Position numbers and translations under genes: made by a program | The notes under the pieces: generated by a model | What the model was told of the DNA's origin: nothing | The model's database searches: none | The model's input: only the letters and a program-made list of their open reading frames with translations | Assembly: GCA_022578965.1 (NCBI GenBank) | Contig: MU400580.1 | Span: 62,001-126,000, forward strand | DNA length: 64,000 nt | Source of the DNA: Xylaria sp. FL1777 | Taxonomy: Eukaryota > Ascomycota > Sordariomycetes > Xylariales > Xylariaceae | Direction: 5' to 3' | Shown here: piece after piece, positions 49,251-61,945 of the stretch | Layout of the letters: each line of letters starts with the position of its first letter | How positions within the stretch are numbered: the stretch's first letter is position 1

Positions 49251-51689
49251 TTTTTACTTTATAAAAGAATAGTTTTATAAATTTATATAGTATTATAGCT
49301 TATATATAATTTATAGCAAAAAGTCTTTTAAATTAATTATTTTAATAATAATTTACGTAAAAGCATAAGCGCTAGTTTAAATATTTATTTATAATTTTTA
49401 TTTGCTTTATTGTTTTATAATAACTTATTAAAGCTAAAACATATATAACTTTTATTAGTTTATATAACTTATTTATAAACGTTAATATAAATTAAGGCCT
49501 ATAATTTAAAGTAATAGTTATAAAAACACTAAACACTTTAAAAGAACCTTTATAATATATTTTTGCAGCATTTTTTATAATTGTATACATTATACAAAAA
49601 ATCGTTTAAGCACGCTTTTTTAGTTAGTTTACTATTATTAACGCATTATTATACTTATGTTTATTTTTAGGCATTTGTTTAAAGTTTATTACTAAATAGC
49701 GCTACACTTAGTTTAAAATAAAAAGCAGCTATAATTTGCTAAAAGTTTTATTTTGAAATACTTTTATAAAGCAATAGTTTATATAATTAGCAATATATTT
49801 ATTATAGTCTTTTTTTAGTTTAAGCTATTAATAACGTTAAGCTATTAACTATTGCGTTTTAGTTTGTTTAAAGTAAGCTATAAGTATTCTTTTATGCGTT
49901 TTTTTAATTAATTAAGTATATAAAAGCAAATAATTAAAAACAATTAGTTAATTTTTATAAGTAATTAAACTATTTTTTATTTTTTAAAAGTTATTTGCAA
50001 TAATAGCAGTTATTTTTTAGTAGTAAATTGCTATGCTAAAGTTTTTACGGTTTTTTTATAGTATGCATATTAAATAGGCTTTATACAATCGTACGTTTAA
50101 CATATATATGCTAAAATAAAGTATAATAATTTTTGTATTATAAGCTATTTATATTTTATATGTTTAAAAAAAGAAAAAGTTCGTACAAAGCAAAGGTTTT
50201 TCTTTATATGTAAAAACTTTGCTAGCATATAAGCTAAGCTAACACTAAGATTACTTTAGTTTATGCAATAGCCCTTGCATAAAGTAGTTTTTGTGCAAAA
50301 CTTATTGTATGTATTATATATAAGAGTTATAACTAATAACTAATTATTTTAATACTAGCTACTTTTTTTTTAGTTGCAATTTTTTTTATATAATACTATT
50401 TAAAAGAAATGAAAAAAAATAGTCCTATAAAAAGTTAAACATTTAGTACTTTAGTTTTTACAAAAAAAAAGTTACTTATATGTTTGCTTTTCTTAAACTT
50501 TATAGTTATATAAAGCCTAAGTTTAAAAGTAGTTGCTTTTTAAATAAAGCATTTAAATCTTTATATAGTTTAATTGTTATTAGTATAATTAAAATTCTTT
50601 GTTTTTATTATTATATAGCTAACTAACGTTAGCTAATAATATAAAGTAAAATATTAATAATAAGCAATTTACACTAAAGTTAATTAAAAGTTCTTTTTTT
50701 ATATAGCAGTAAGTTTAATAATATACTAAAGTATAAAAGCTAGGCTTTATTTATAAAAAAAGCTTAAATTTTGCAGTACTTTTTGTTGCTTTTATATTTT
50801 TAAACCTTTTATTTTATATAGCTGCTTATTTTACTATTAGCTATTTTATACGTATATATATATATTTATAATAGCTTTACACTTAGTTATCTTTATATAT
50901 ATATTTATATATATACATATATATATTTATATAATAGCTGCTTTATTATAGTATAACATTAATAATTATTAACTTTGCATTATAAGCTAAAACAGTAGTT
51001 ATAATGTTATATAACTACTAACTAGTAATTCTAATAATTAATTGTTTTTTTAATTGTTATATATAAATATATATATTTGTTTTTTTTTTGTATAGCTTAT
51101 TATTTAAGTAGTTTACTAATAATTGTTTATTATACAAAAAATAACAAGTTTTAAGTTATATTAATGCCTTTAATTAATATTAAAGTTTAAATTTTGCATA
51201 GTGCTTTAATTGCCTTTATTATAGCTTAAATAATTTGTTATAAAAGCTACTTTTGTGCAGTATTTATTTAGTTATATAGTACTATAGTTGCTTTATGCAG
51301 CTAAAATGCTTATATAAACTACAAAAGCTTTTTATTTTAGAATTATTAATAAGTAGGAAAATTTTAAAGTAATATATATATTATGTATGTTTAGCGATTA
51401 TATAATACTTATTGCAATTATTATGCTTAAATAAATAAAAAAAAGTTAAATGTTGCATAGTAGTTTAATAAAAAAAGTAAAAAGAAATGTTAAGCACTTA
51501 TATATAGCTTAAGAAATAATTATATAAAAAAAAATGTAAAATTTGCAATGTTTTATAGTTTTTAGTGTTTTTTTTAAAATTAAATATATTTGCTTGTTGC
51601 TTTTTTATTTATTATATAATTATTATAACGATCTTTATATAAAAGTATTCTTTTAATTTTCTTTTTTAATTTGTTTATATAAAAGTTGT
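49251..51689 (-). other. B-minus region between pol and the accessory frame
   Basis: The part from 50068 upward is shared with B-plus 28263-29888; the part below 50068 is seen only here. It contains the TA-rich microsatellite at about 50845-50935. No domain is recognised on either strand. Confidence 0.5.
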
Positions 51690-52033
51690 TTTTATTTTTT
51701 TTTTACAAATGCTTTTATTTATATAGTTAGCTAATTCGTAAATACTAAAGTTTTTAGCGCTTAGTTTAGTGTTTTTTTTGTAAACGCGTTAGCAAAATTA
51801 TTTTTACTATTAATTTATTATACTTTAAAGATTTTTTTTCTTTTGTACAATTTTTTAAGTAATATAATATTAATTATAAAGCGTTTTTTTAAGTAGTTTT
51901 TAGCTTTACTAAATAGTTATACAACAATTTTAAGTTTAAATATAATATAGCAAAAATTAAAAGTATTTTTAGCGTAGCTATAATTTTTTAAAGCGTTATA
52001 TAAAAAGCTATAGCGCTATTAAAGCTATTTATT
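51690..52033 (-). pseudogene. pol: B-minus pol remnant, C-terminal RNase H part
   Basis: Reverse complement of B-plus about 27926-28262. It is the end of the copia RNase H and of the polyprotein, separated from the rest by element E. The final five bases (52029-52033, TTATT) are the left target duplication of E. Confidence 0.82.
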
Positions 52034-52226
52034 TGTTATAACTAAGCTACTTAGGTACCTTAGCACATATCACAGGTTACATGTATATATAAGATATTTT
52101 TTCTATACTTATTTCATAAAAGTTTCCTTTTTTCTTTAAGTTTTAGTTTTATTAAATACTTATTATAAAACTAAAGATATATTAACTATTATACCTAACT
52201 TTTAATGCTTTATATCTTCTGTAATA
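52034..52226 (+). repeat. 5' LTR of element E (193 bp)
   Basis: It starts TGTTATAACTAAGC and ends CTTCTGTAATA (GTAACA in the partner). It retains CATATATCACAGGTTACATG intact, which the 3' LTR shares almost unchanged. It is short for a gypsy LTR. Confidence 0.93.
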
Positions 52227-54762
52227 ATTTTAAAGCTTTTTAAAATAAGGTTATTTATAATACTTTGTTATACTACAGAATAGCTAAACATTAATTAATT
52301 ATATAAGCTAGTGCTATTCTTAATAGCTTTTTTTTAGAACAAACTTTAATAATAAACTAAAAACAAACTTAGCACAAATTATTTCTAGAACTAAGCTTAA
52401 GCAAACAATAATTACCTAGTGCTTTAAATGCTAATATTTAACTATTATAAACATAAATTGCATAGCTTTTAGCTAAAATCAAAAAGCTAAAGCAGTAAGT
52501 TATGCAGCAAAAAAATAAAAGCAAACAAATTGCTTTAAAATTAAAAACAGCTCGTATTATTTTTACTTTATAATTAAGTAAACAAAAGAACTAAAAAATA
52601 ATATCTTTAGAAAAACAGGAAAACTTTTTAAACTTTAAAAAACAATTCTATAACTTAAATCAAAAACAAAAACATAAAAATTCTAGTAATAATAATAACC
52701 TTTTATTCTTTAGCTTTAATAAAAAGCATAATTAAAAAAAACCTAAATATTAATTACGTTAAAATTGCTTATATCACTATTAATGCCACTTATTTAAAAA
52801 TACTAATTTTAGCTAACTATTAAAGTTTAATTATAACTTTTTTAGCATAAAATTTACTTATTAATGCTAGCTAAAGTAAATAAAAAAACTTTAAACTATT
52901 TTTAAAAAAGCTAATTAAAAATTCTGTTGCAATAAAAACAAGATTTTATATATGCATAGCAACATAAACTAAAACTATAAAAATGCTTATTAATTAGCAT
53001 TACAAAAATTATTAACCTTAAAAAAAAAACAATTTAAAACTAACTAAAAAATGTTTTTAAATTAAACTAAAATTTTGCTTAAGCAGTTTGCTTTTTTATA
53101 AGCTAACATAAACGTATAATTAAAACAAGCAAGTTAACAAACTAACTAAAACTTAAAACTGTTTAATTAATACTTTGCTAGCATTAAACTTTAAAATGTT
53201 TGCTAAAATAAAAGCAAAAAAGCCCTGTTATATTACCGAAAACTAAGTATACTACTTTAGTAAAAGCTAATAAACTATTATAACTTACTGTTAACTATAT
53301 AAGCTAACATAGTTAATACTGCATAACAACGCTAAAAACTAATAACTAAAAAATAACGCTTAAACTATAATAAAAAAAAACCAAAGTTAAACATTACTTA
53401 AATTATTAATAGATTAACTTTAAATACTAAATAAAACTAAACTAATAATTAGCATACTAACACTAGCTATAAAAACAATAATACTAGTTTTAACAGTTAA
53501 AACTATTTTTGTAAAAGCAATAATTATAATAATAGCTGCAATAATAATAACTAAAGATTTTATAAAAGCAATAATAGCTATAAAAGCTAAAACTAATACT
53601 ATAAAAGCAATAATAATAAAAGTTATAGCTAATACTAAAACTAAAAATACATAAACAACCGAAATAATAACAATAATACTTATACTTTAAAAAACTGTTA
53701 TACTTTTAAAACTTTTTTAAATTAACCTTAAAACAACAATAAAAATAGTTTAAATTTAAACCTTTATAAAAACTTTACTTATTATAGCTATAAATAACTT
53801 AGCTATATTACTTTTAATTATTTTTAGCTTAAAAGTAATAATAATAATAATAATAACAAAAACAATAAATTTAATAGTTATACTAGCTATAATAATAATA
53901 CTACTTAAAAATAAACTATTTAAAAAATCTAAGTAAATAAAAACTAAAACATAAATAAAAAAAACTAAAAACAGCAATTAAAGTTTTATATACTTTTTTT
54001 ATAAAAGCTATAGTACTACAACTTAAAAAACAAATAGTAAGCTTAGCACTAATTATACTAGCTATAAGTTTTAAGCTAAAATTACTACTTTATATACTTA
54101 TTTTACGCCATTTTTATATTTTTTATACTATTTATTCTATTAGCTTTATAAAACCATTTATTAAAACTTATATTAATTTTGATTTATGTACTAAATATAA
54201 TTATATTAGTTTTACTTTTGCTTTTTATTATAAATTGCAGCAAGCACTTTTTTATATACTTGTATTATAGCATGCTATTAAAAGTAGATTTTCTACTTAT
54301 AAAGCTTATTAAATTATTTGCAAATTAACTAATAGTTGCAGTATTATTTATAGAATTAAGCGTATATATATAGCTATTAATTATAACTATTGCTTTAAAA
54401 GCAGCTCTTTTTTACTATTTTAAACTACCTTAAAAAATGAAAAAATTATACTAGATTTAAGCACTAATTAATAGTTTTTTAAATTATATTACTTTTAAGT
54501 AAAAATATTTAGCTTAACTAAGTTTATAAAAGCTTGCTAAAACTAAGCTTGTTGCTATGCTATTATTTAACTACTTAAACTTATATAGCTTAAAAAGTTA
54601 AAAAAAAGCTTTAATTACTTTAATTTTATAGCAATTCTAAAAGAATTTTATAATTTATTTAAGTTTTTTAATACTAGCAAAATAAATATATTGCTATAAT
54701 TAAAGCAAGAAAACCTTGCTATTAAGCTAAAAAAAAACGCAGTTATACTTTATTTTTTTATA
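52227..54762 (+). other. Element E leader, gag and protease region
   Basis: By position this holds Gag and protease. Gln/Leu/Lys-rich, capsid-like text is present at about 52950-53120 (NFCLSSLLFYKL-type frames), and a single CCTGTTATATTACCG block near 53222 might be the start of a zinc knuckle, but its second Cys is not recoverable, so I do not call it. The 73-codon minus-strand frame at 53756-53977 lies opposite a repetitive ATA/ACT tract and looks like a shadow. Confidence 0.5.
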
Positions 54763-57690
54763 TACTTATTAGCTTAAAATAAGCTAAAAAAACTATAAAA
54801 ATAACTTAATAAAATGCTAAAAGCAAAAAAAATTAAAAAGTTTACTAGCTTTATTAATGCTTTAATTTTTTTTATATTTAAAAAAAATAAAAGCTTACGT
54901 TTATATATAAACTATAAAAAACTTAATTAAATTATACGTAAAAATTAATATATTTTATTACTTATTTTAAAGTTGCTTAATAAAATCTTAAAAGTTAAAA
55001 TCTTTAGTAAAATTAACTTTAAAAATGCTTATTATTATTTATGCATTTAGAAAAAAAATAAATAAAAAACAGCGTTTTATATATATTATAGCTATTATAA
55101 ATTTCTAGTTATGCTTATAAGTTTATTAAATGCTTTTGCTACTTTTTAAAGTTATATATAAAAAGTACTTAATAATATAATAAATATATTTTGTATTATA
55201 TATTTTAATAATATGCTTATTTTTTTCCTAAATAAAAATTCTTATATAAAACATGTTTAAAACATTATTAAAAAGCTATAAAAAACAAAACTATATATTA
55301 AGCTATTTAAATACTAATTTTATTAAAAAAAAATTAAATTCTTAAGTTATATTATTTTTAGCTAAAAAATTAAAATAAACTTTTTATGTATAAATACTAT
55401 TTAGCAATAATTTATACTAAATACTTATTAAACGCTATAACAATTTTTAAAGTTTTGCAATTTTTATTGCTGTTTTATAAACAGGTATTTTTATATTGCT
55501 GCGCTTTTATTTAAGTATTTAAAAAAAAACGCAATAAAAACAAAAAAAAGTTAAATCTTTTTAAATAATCTTAAAAAAAAAGCTTTTAAGAACTTTTAGA
55601 ATATATTTAAGCAAGCTATTTTTTTTACACATTTTAACCCTAAAAAACAAATATTACTAAAAACCGATTTCTTTAAAGTAGCTTTTACAGAAAATTTATT
55701 TTAGCAAAATAATTAAAGCATTTTTAAACTAGTTATGTTTTATTTTTAAAAGCTATTTAAAAAAAAAATGCAATATAATATGCTTAACTATAAAATGCTT
55801 ATAATAATAAATTACTTTAAGCATTAATAGCATTATTTATAAAAAAGCAATTTATTAGTTAAAGTATTAACTAATTATGCTAACTTTTAAACGTTTATAA
55901 AAACGCTAAAGCTTAATAAAAAGCAAGTTTATTAATGTTTATTATTAGCTTTTTTTAACTTTATTATTAAATACTAAGCAAGCAAAAAAAATAAAGCTAA
56001 TTTTTTTTTGTGCTATTTTAATTATATAGCTGTTTTACTTAGTAATATTAACATTCTTTTAACGTTAAAAAAAAAAGTTGTAGTAATATAGCAAATTAAA
56101 ATCTTTAATTTATATTTTAGTACTTAAGCTAAAGCTTTATATTTTAAAGCTATACTTGCTAAAAAAGCTCTTTTTATTTAAGTAGTTATATGTTTATATG
56201 CATAAATAGCTGCAGGCTTAAAAAAATTAAAAGATTTAAAAGCTTTTAAAAAGCTAAAAAACCTTATCTAAAAAGTTTAAAAAAAAAACCTTAAATGCTA
56301 TGCAATTATAAAACAATTAAAAGCAAAAAAGCTTACAAATTTTTAATAGTTAATAAAAAAATCCTTAGTTTACTACAAAAATAAAATTTATATTTTCTTT
56401 AAAAAAACTATATATTTTTAACTTATTAAGCTATATTATAATAATTCTTTAGTTAAACACTTTAATTAAAGCTGCACTTTAAAACTGCTATAACAAAAGT
56501 TTTACTAAAGCAATATAAAACTAAATGTTAAAAAGTACATATAAAGCTATATAATTTGCTTTAAAACTAAAGCAAAATATTACTAAAAATATAGTAAACT
56601 TAACGCTTTGCTAATATTTAATAAACTTATATAAAAACTATTTATAAATTTTATTACAAGTTTGCTAAAAATCTTTTATAAAAAAAAACCAATTAATATT
56701 ATTTTTATTATTATAAATAAATTTATTAAGCTTATATACTTATTTTTAGTTAATACTACTATAACTTTAGTTAAGCTAGCAGTTTTATTTTACTATAAAA
56801 TTAAATGTATTTATAGTAGCTTAAAAGGCATTATTTTTAACAAAAGCTTTATTTTTACTAGCTAATTCTAGTTTAATTTATATTATTACTTAAAAGTCAA
56901 ACAAAAGCTTTTAATAATATTTTACTTTAAAACTAATAAACAAATAAAACAAATAAACCAAATAATTAAAAGCTATTTTAAGTGCTTTATAAATAGTAAA
57001 TAAACTAATTAGCTTTAACTTTTACTTTAAGCTTTTTTTGCTATAAATTCTACTATTAATTTTATAATTAAACAATTATTTTTTAAAGCTTTATATAATT
57101 ATATGCTAGAATTTCGTTTATTTATTAAAAACAACTTTACATTAAAAAAAATCTTAGCTATACAAAAATGTTTTAACAAGTTACAAACTATTAAAAACAA
57201 AATAACAAAGCAATAGCAAATCATAACTAATAAATATATAAAACATTATAATAATAAGCATAAACCTATAACTTTTAAAACTAAAGACTTAGTAGCACTA
57301 TTAACAAAAAATATTAAGTTTAAAAATAAAAAATTAGCGCTTAAGTTTATTAAACCTTTCCGAATTCTTTTTATAGTTAGTTTATAAGTATACTATATTA
57401 GTTTTTTAAAACAATATAGCTGCTTTTATTCTGTTTTTTTAATTTAGTTACTTAAGCCTTAAAAAGCTAAACATAAATATAATTTACCTATGCTAAACTT
57501 TAAAAATAAGTTAAAAAAATAAAAAGTTAAAAATATAATAAATAAAATAACTTATAATAAAAAAAAATATTATTCTATTAAATAAAAAAGCTAGCTAACT
57601 AAATATAATTAGTAAATATTTACTATTAATATTATAGCTTTTAAAGCAATTAAAAACTTTAAAAAGCGCTTAAGTTATAAAAAAAAAGCA
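54763..57690 (+). pseudogene. pol: Element E pol remnant: RT, RNase H, integrase, chromodomain
   Basis: One frame (positions 1 mod 3). RT begins YLLA, stop, NKLKKL; KSLRLYINYKKLN (about 54890-54930) matches the SLRLCVDYRxLN motif; YKFLVMLISLLNAFATFQSY (about 55098-55157) matches the MPFGLxNAPATFQ block; the active site at 55201-55212 reads YFNN, from YLDD. The integrase finger has its second His at 56458 and a Cys at 56557. A stop-free stretch, 56662-56865, is true integrase sequence (INKFIKLIYLFLVNTTITLV, then IIFNKSFIFTS with the second catalytic Asp read as Asn). The catalytic Glu is Lys at 56968. After IKFKNKKLALKFIKPFRIL (about 57310), a chromodomain at about 57520-57690 reads KKYYSIK, stop, KS, stop, LTKYN, like YLIKWKGWPxxxN. 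Confidence 0.92.
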
Positions 57691-59683
57691 AAGCTATTAA
57701 GCTAACAAAATAGTATTAATCCATTATTAATTTAGCTATAAATTAAAGCTTAAATATATTATATATATTAACTAATTATTTTCTTGTTTTTAATTATATA
57801 ATAAAAATTATACTTATTGCTTTAAATTTTAAAATACTTGCGCTTTATTAATAAGCTATACGCAAAAATACTACAAATAAATTATAATATTCTTATAAAA
57901 AGGCCCTAAAACACTAATTATTAAACTTTAAAACATTTTTATATTAAAAAAAGCTAACTAAATATTTTTATTTATGCTTATTAATAATAATTAACATAGT
58001 TTTATGCATATTTTTCTTAAAAAAAATAAAAGCAACTCTTTAAACTATATATTTATAGTTTATAACTTATATTTTAAGTATAATTAAACAAATATATCGC
58101 TAATATTAAAAATAGTCCTAATTTTATTAAAAAATCTTATAAAATTAGTTTAAATAAAGCTATTTATAGCGCTTATACAAAAAAGCTTAATAGTTTAGCA
58201 AACTAAAAATTTGCGCTTTACTACTAAGTGCTTATATTTAGCACAATGTTTTTGCATTGCTAATTATTAGCTAAACTCTATACAAAATAAAAACAAAACT
58301 ACTTACTTTTATATTGCTAACTTTGCTAATTAATTAAAACTAAGCTTTATAAGTTAATAAAAAACGCAAAAATACCTTTAAAAAGCAAAACTACATAGCT
58401 ATAAAGTTAACACAATAATTGTTTAAAGTTTTTTAAACAATAGTATAATTTTTATTTATAACAACCTTCCTATAGTTATTTTTTTAAAAAACAAAAAAAT
58501 AAACAAACTAGTTTAATAACTCCTAAATATATATTACATTAAAATATAATATAGTAAGTAGTTAACCTATTAATAAAATTAATTTAAAATAAATATAAAT
58601 TAACTTATAAGCTTGCATAAAGTATAGCTGTTTATATAGCTTATATAAGCTATTACTTTTAAGTTTTTAAATTTATAAACTATATTTAAAAGCAAGCTAT
58701 TCTTTAACTAAAATATTTCTTTAAAACGCTTAAAATAAAGCTAACATACTAACAAACTACTTAAAACTATTGCTTTCTTAATAGTTTTATATTTTTTGTT
58801 TTTAGCTTTAGTAGTTTATTTATAAAGTTTGCAAACAAAAGTTATAACAAAAACAAACTAACACTTAAACAACATAAAAACTTTAATATTTGCATTAAAA
58901 TTAAACTTATCTCTTGCATTATTTATATTAAAATTACATAAGCTAGCATTTAAATCTTTTTTAAAATTCATAAAGTTAAAATTATTTTTATTTTTATTTT
59001 TATTTTTTTTTTTTTAACTTATAAAAGGCTTAATAGTATTTACATTCTTATTAAAATTAAAGCTGTTTTAAAAAAAAAGCAAACCGCTAAAACTTTTATT
59101 TTTATTACTAAAGTTATTAAACTTTTAGCAAAAAGGTTTATTAAAGTTCTGTTTTACAATAAAATCAAATTTATTCTTAAATAAATTTAGGCATAAAGCA
59201 AGTTATAATAATTTTCTGCGTTTACGTTTATAACTACAGCTTTAACTATAACTACGTTTATATGTACTACCTTTAACTACTGCAGGTTTAAGCAGCATAA
59301 TTATAATGCAAATAATAATTAAAAAAAAAGCGAAAAAAATATAAAATAAGTATAAAAATAGCAGTAGTAAAATATATAGCTAAAACTAATTGTTTAGCAG
59401 CAGCTAAAGAAAAAAGAAAAAAAAAAGAAAAAAAAAGAAAAACACATAGCAACAAAAATATAAATGTAAAACCTGCTATAAATATAACACAAAATAAACG
59501 TAACTTAATATATAAACATAAGCATAAATACATAAGTACTTTAATTACTATACTGCATAAATATTCCATTTAATACATTATATTTATGCTTAATTACTTT
59601 ACACTACTTTACTTTACTACTTATACTTAAAATTAATTACTTCAATTGATTTTACTTGTATATAAGTTAAAAACAACCTAATT
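57691..59683. other. Element E 3' region after the chromodomain
   Basis: 2 kb between the end of pol and the polypurine tract, long for a chromovirus. No plus-strand domain is seen. On the minus strand, frames with only TAA/TAG stops can be followed, including a basic, Arg/Ser-rich stretch (about 59220-59290) and Asn/Phe-rich repeats (NKNKNKNNFNF, about 58980-59030). These might be an antisense gene or low-complexity sequence. Confidence 0.45.
59288..59569 (-). other. Stop-free antisense frame in the 3' region of element E (93 codons)
   Basis: An ATG-started frame, very rich in Phe, Leu, Ile and Cys, with the look of a membrane segment (FIFLLLCVFLFFSFFFLFSL) followed by LAAAKQLVLAIYFTTA. The core is encoded opposite a purine repeat of AGAAAAAAAA type (about 59406-59445), so hydrophobicity could simply reflect poly-Phe codons. 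It has no recognised homologue. Because it lacks stops in sequence this mutated, it deserves a note, but I do not call it a gene. Confidence 0.25.
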
Positions 59684-59696
59684 AAAAAAAAAGAAG
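59684..59696 (+). other. Polypurine tract of element E
   Basis: AAAAAAAAAGAAG, followed by TAAT, directly precedes the 3' LTR at 59701, the expected plus-strand primer position. Confidence 0.8.
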
Positions 59697-59700
59697 TAAT

Positions 59701-59893
59701 TATTATAACTAAGCTACTTAAGTACTTTAGCATATATCACAGGTTACATATATATATAAAATATCCTTTTTATACCTATTTTATAAAAGTTTCCTCCCTT
59801 TTTCAAGCTTTAGTTTTATTAAATACCTACTATAAAACTAGAGATATATTAACTATTATACTTAACCTTTAATGCTTCATACCTTCTGTAACA
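59701..59893 (+). repeat. 3' LTR of element E (193 bp)
   Basis: Same length as the 5' LTR. It begins TATTATAACTAAGC and ends CTTCTGTAACA. It keeps CCTCCC and CCTAC runs where the 5' LTR has T, another strand-biased patch. TTATT follows. Confidence 0.93.
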
Positions 59894-61945
59894 TTATTAT
59901 ACTATATAATTTGCTAGCTAGCATATTTTGCGTTATTTGCTTACATTTGCTAAAGTTTTAATATATAATATTTTTTTCAATTTTAAAAGCTAGGTTTTTT
60001 TTCGTACAATGCTTTATTATAAATATAATAATAAATTTAAGTTATAAAGTTATATTAGTATTATTTGCAAATAAACCGTTCATAAAAATAAACAGTTTTA
60101 TATAGCTTAAATCTAAAAGTATAAACGTTAATCTATAGTTATAATTATTTATTTACTACTTAACTTTATAGTTTAAATTTTTAACATTTGCTAATACTAA
60201 ATTAGTTATTTAAGTAATAGCTATAAAGTTATATATAGCTTTTAGTTAATAAATGCTGTTTATATAAGCGTTATATATACGTTAAAAAACATATTATTAT
60301 GTAGCATTTTTCATATAAAAAGTAATTAAAGCTAGTTAGTTTATTTAGCTTTTTTATATAAGTATTATATTTTCTTTATATAAAAAAGTAACTTAATTAC
60401 TATTAAATTTAATAAAGTAATCTTATTATAAAGTTTTTTTTAGCGTTATATAAAACTTTGCTTTATATAATTTATATTTTTTTTTTGCTAAAAATTTAAG
60501 TATAACAAAGCTAAACATATTGTTTATTTATAAACCTATAATGCTAAATTTATATAAAAGTCTTAATATAAATAATAAACATAAATTATACATAAAAACT
60601 ACTATATTAAGTTTTTTATAGTAATATTAATAATAAGTTTTAAACTAATATAGCTTTAATTTAGTTAAGCCGTATAATAGTTATATAATTTATATAATTG
60701 TTTTTTTAAAATATTTTAAAATAAGTTTAAAAAATAGTTATGCAAAGATTTTTTATGCAAGCTTGTTTTTTAATTGTACGTATGCTTATATAATATTTTA
60801 AAGTTTGCTTAAAGCGTTAAAGTTTTAAATTAATAAAAAGCTTAAAGCTAGTAATAGCTATTAGCTTATTTGCTAAATTATTAATAATTAAGTTAGTACA
60901 GTTTTTTTTTTTGTATTATTATAGCTTTACATAATTAATTTAAACTTTTTGTATAGCTTAGTTGTTTTTTTTTTAATTTTTTATATAAAATAAAACTTAA
61001 AAATTTAAGTATTACTATGTTTGTTTAGATTATATTTTATAAACTAAAAAATACTTCGTATAATAAAGTTATTAATTTTTATAGCCTTTAATTTTTCGAA
61101 TAAAGCGCTAAAAGTGCTAATAATGCTGTTTTTATGTAACTTTATTGCTAAAGCATAGTTTTATTTTTTTTTTAAGGTTAAAAACAAGTTATTAATGTTT
61201 TATACGAATGTTATAAAAAAGTTTTCAGCTTTTTTAGGTTTTTTGCGTTTTTTTTGTATAGCTAGTTTTATAGCTAGTTTTATAGCAGTTATATTTTCTT
61301 TTTTACTATTTATTAAAGTATATTTAGTTATATAATAATATAGCTTAATTTATATTTATTTAAAGCAAATTAAGCTGTTTATAAAATTAATAATTATATT
61401 AGGTGTTTTAATTAATTATATTTTGTACGGTTTTTTTTAGCTTTGCTTTTTACGCTATATAAAAACTTTACTACGTAAAAATAAAAATAATATTTTATAT
61501 AAAGCTAGCTTATTACGTTTATAAATTGTACAGCTAATTTTAACTTTTATTTGTTTTTTATAAAACATTTTTATAGCTTTTTTAACTGCTTTAGCTTTTT
61601 GTATAATATTTAACAAAAAAAAAAAGTTTTAATTAACCTTTAAATATGCTTTAAATATAAAAAGCATTAAAACTAAGCTATTAAGCTTTATAGTATTATT
61701 TAAAGCTTTAACTGCTATTTATAAAATTAACTTATTTTTTGTATAATAACCTAGTTTAGCTTTTAATATATTATATATATAATAAAGAGGTTTATATGCT
61801 TTTTTTATTTTATTAATAGCTTAGTAAGCTTTAATAAGCATTTTTTAGCACTTTATATTTATAATTTTAGCTTAGTTTTAAAATTTTTTAAACGAAAAGT
61901 TTGTGCTAAAGTTATATATAATATAGTTTAAAGGTTTTTAATATA
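59894..61945 (-). pseudogene. pol: B-minus pol remnant: integrase end, RT and start of RNase H
   Basis: Reverse complement of B-plus 25880-27926. The RT active site lies at about 60519-60524 on the minus strand, read N-N, with the preceding residue Ile (Thr in B-plus, ACA to ATA). RNase H starts at about 60100 with a KLFIF-type segment and is cut by element E after the ASxxYSII motif. Compared with B-plus, each copy keeps some bases the other has lost, all by transitions. Confidence 0.87.

Larger units (their letters stand above)
52034..59893 (+). mobile_element. Element E: complete Ty3/gypsy chromovirus nested in B-minus
   Basis: A 7860 bp element with two 193 bp LTRs, termini TGTTA...TAACA and a perfect TTATT duplication (52029-52033 and 59894-59898). 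B-plus gives the empty site at about 27926. Plus orientation is shown by the polypurine tract (59684-59696) and by the RT, integrase and chromodomain frame at 54763-57690. A 2 kb tail follows the chromodomain. It lies opposite to its host B-minus and interrupts the RNase H domain. Confidence 0.93.

Noticed and set aside
53212..53250. CCHC zinc knuckle in element E gag
   Set aside because: A CCTGTTATATTACCG block suggested it, but the codon at the second Cys position (ACC) cannot arise from a Cys codon by C-to-T or G-to-A.
53756..53977. 73-codon minus-strand frame
   Set aside because: Low-complexity Ile/Val run opposite ATA/ATT repeats in element E; no support.
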